Positions 35,046 to 35,601 of a DNA stretch of 35,601 bases are shown here, piece after piece (the first letter of the stretch is position 1; each line of letters starts with the position of its first letter). Position numbers and translations under genes: made by a program. This DNA is from Micromonospora parastrephiae (GTDB lineage: Bacteria; Actinomycetota; Actinomycetes; Mycobacteriales; Micromonosporaceae): the NCBI RefSeq assembly GCF_016802865.1, contig NZ_JAEVHM010000043.1, forward strand, positions 1 to 35,601. The letters run 5' to 3'. The notes beneath the pieces are model-generated. The model was given only the letters and a program-made list of their open reading frames with translations. It made no database searches and was not told the DNA's origin.

Positions 35046-35601
35046 TCAGGCGGCGCGCCGATCGCCGGCATGACCGGTACGCGCCGCCGGGGCGGCATGA
35101 CGGTCGGCCGCCTGCGCCGGATACGACTCGGGGCGGACCACCCGCAGCGGCCGGTCCACCTCGTCGGCGCCGAACCGCCAGCGCGACGGTGCCGGCTGCC
35201 GCTGCGGCGAGGGCCCGCCGGGGCGCAGACCTGGCCGGGACAGCAGCACGGTGATCAGGTAGCCGACCACCAGGAAGCCGTGGCTGACCAGCCGCTCCCC
35301 GCCCACCGACCCGGTGACCAGGTCGTTGACCGAGAGCAGCAGCAGCGTGCCGACGAATGCGCTGAGCATCGGCAGCAGACCGGCGGGCGGGCTGCGGCGT
35401 ACCGCCACGAAGAGGAAGCCGGCTCCCACCGCCACGTTCCATGCGGCGGACTCGTGCCACAGGTGCTGGCCGGCCGGGTGCAGGTGATCGGCGGCAGCGC
35501 CCCGACCCACCTGGGCCAGGCCGAGCACCAACTGCACCGCGCCGAGCAGTCCGAGCGCCGCGCGCAGCCCGGCGACCAGCGGGCCACGCCGGGGCAACCG
35601 G
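35046..35601 (-). CDS. Small multi-pass membrane protein, N-terminus beyond window
   Basis: At least 183 aa, open at the right edge; a TTG at 35597 is the only possible start seen and the real start is probably outside. Four membrane helices at about 8-30, 50-68, 74-92 and 102-122, with the polar motif HLHPAGQHLWHESAAWNVAVG between the first two (several His and a Trp-His-Glu-Ser), then a hydrophilic cytosolic tail of about 60 residues rich in Arg, Pro and Ala. The motif recurs in unnamed actinobacterial membrane proteins and may bind metal. I do not assign a family. Confidence 0.75.
   Translation of the reverse strand, partial: RLPRRGPLVAGLRAALGLLGAVQLVLGLAQVGRGAAADHLHPAGQHLWHESAAWNVAVGAGFLFVAVRRSPPAGLLPMLSAFVGTLLLLSVNDLVTGSVGGERLVSHGFLVVGYLITVLLSRPGLRPGGPSPQRQPAPSRWRFGADEVDRPLRVVRPESYPAQAADRHAAPAARTGHAGDRRAA

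Overview
The window is very G+C-rich (well over 70% by eye), densely coding DNA with strong third-position G/C and many GTG starts. The gene set points to an actinomycete, most likely a Micromonosporaceae (Micromonospora-like) chromosome: a complete ESX/type VII secretion core, a c-di-AMP (ydaO-type) riboswitch in front of a secreted cell-wall enzyme, CsoR-type copper control, an ECF sigma factor paired with a YCII protein, and CsbD. The genus is an inference from content and style. I see no rRNA, tRNA, CRISPR array, insertion sequence or phage gene.

Layout. (1) 1-11.9 kb: type VII secretion locus with genes in alternating orientation. It holds a WXG/PPE-like substrate cut by the window edge, a small substrate with a YxxxE tail, EccB, EccE, EccD, a three-ATPase EccC, two WXG100 proteins and the mycosin MycP. 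Together they form an inner-membrane translocation channel, its motor, its protease and its cargo. (2) 12-16 kb: a winged-helix regulator divergent from a frame-broken beta-carbonic anhydrase; a secreted coiled-coil/LAS-type peptidase under a ydaO riboswitch; a YibE/F membrane protein. (3) 16.3-22.2 kb: copper island with a CopB-like P-type ATPase (frame-broken), CsoR, two CsoR-type operator boxes, CopZ, a membrane-anchored protein with a duplicated HVHPD motif, and CopA (frame-broken). (4) 22.2-27.2 kb: CsbD behind a sigma-B-like promoter, a winged-helix/membrane coiled-coil pair, a secreted TAP-type peptidase, a methyltransferase, and the YCII-ECF42-type sigma operon. (5) 27.3-30.2 kb: a DUF2786 gene broken at least four times, a 77-bp nested inverted repeat, and a DUF2243 plus CtaG-like pair (the latter frame-broken). 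(6) 30.2-35.6 kb: an alpha-methylacyl-CoA racemase-type CoA transferase and an acyl-CoA dehydrogenase separated by a 47-codon remnant of a thiolase N-terminus, a PGRP amidase whose Tat signal is out of frame, a TetR regulator, and a membrane protein cut by the right edge.

A striking property is the number of frame breaks: nine single-base breaks in six genes, all right of 12.6 kb. Eight fit a missing base and one an extra base, and all lie in pure G/C stretches, while protein similarity is intact on both sides. Base-calling or assembly error is the simplest explanation, so these genes may be intact in the organism. The most interesting biology is the copper island with its two operators and the little-described double-HVHPD protein, the riboswitch-controlled wall hydrolase, the ESX substrates at the left edge, and the deletion scar between the two lipid-metabolism genes.
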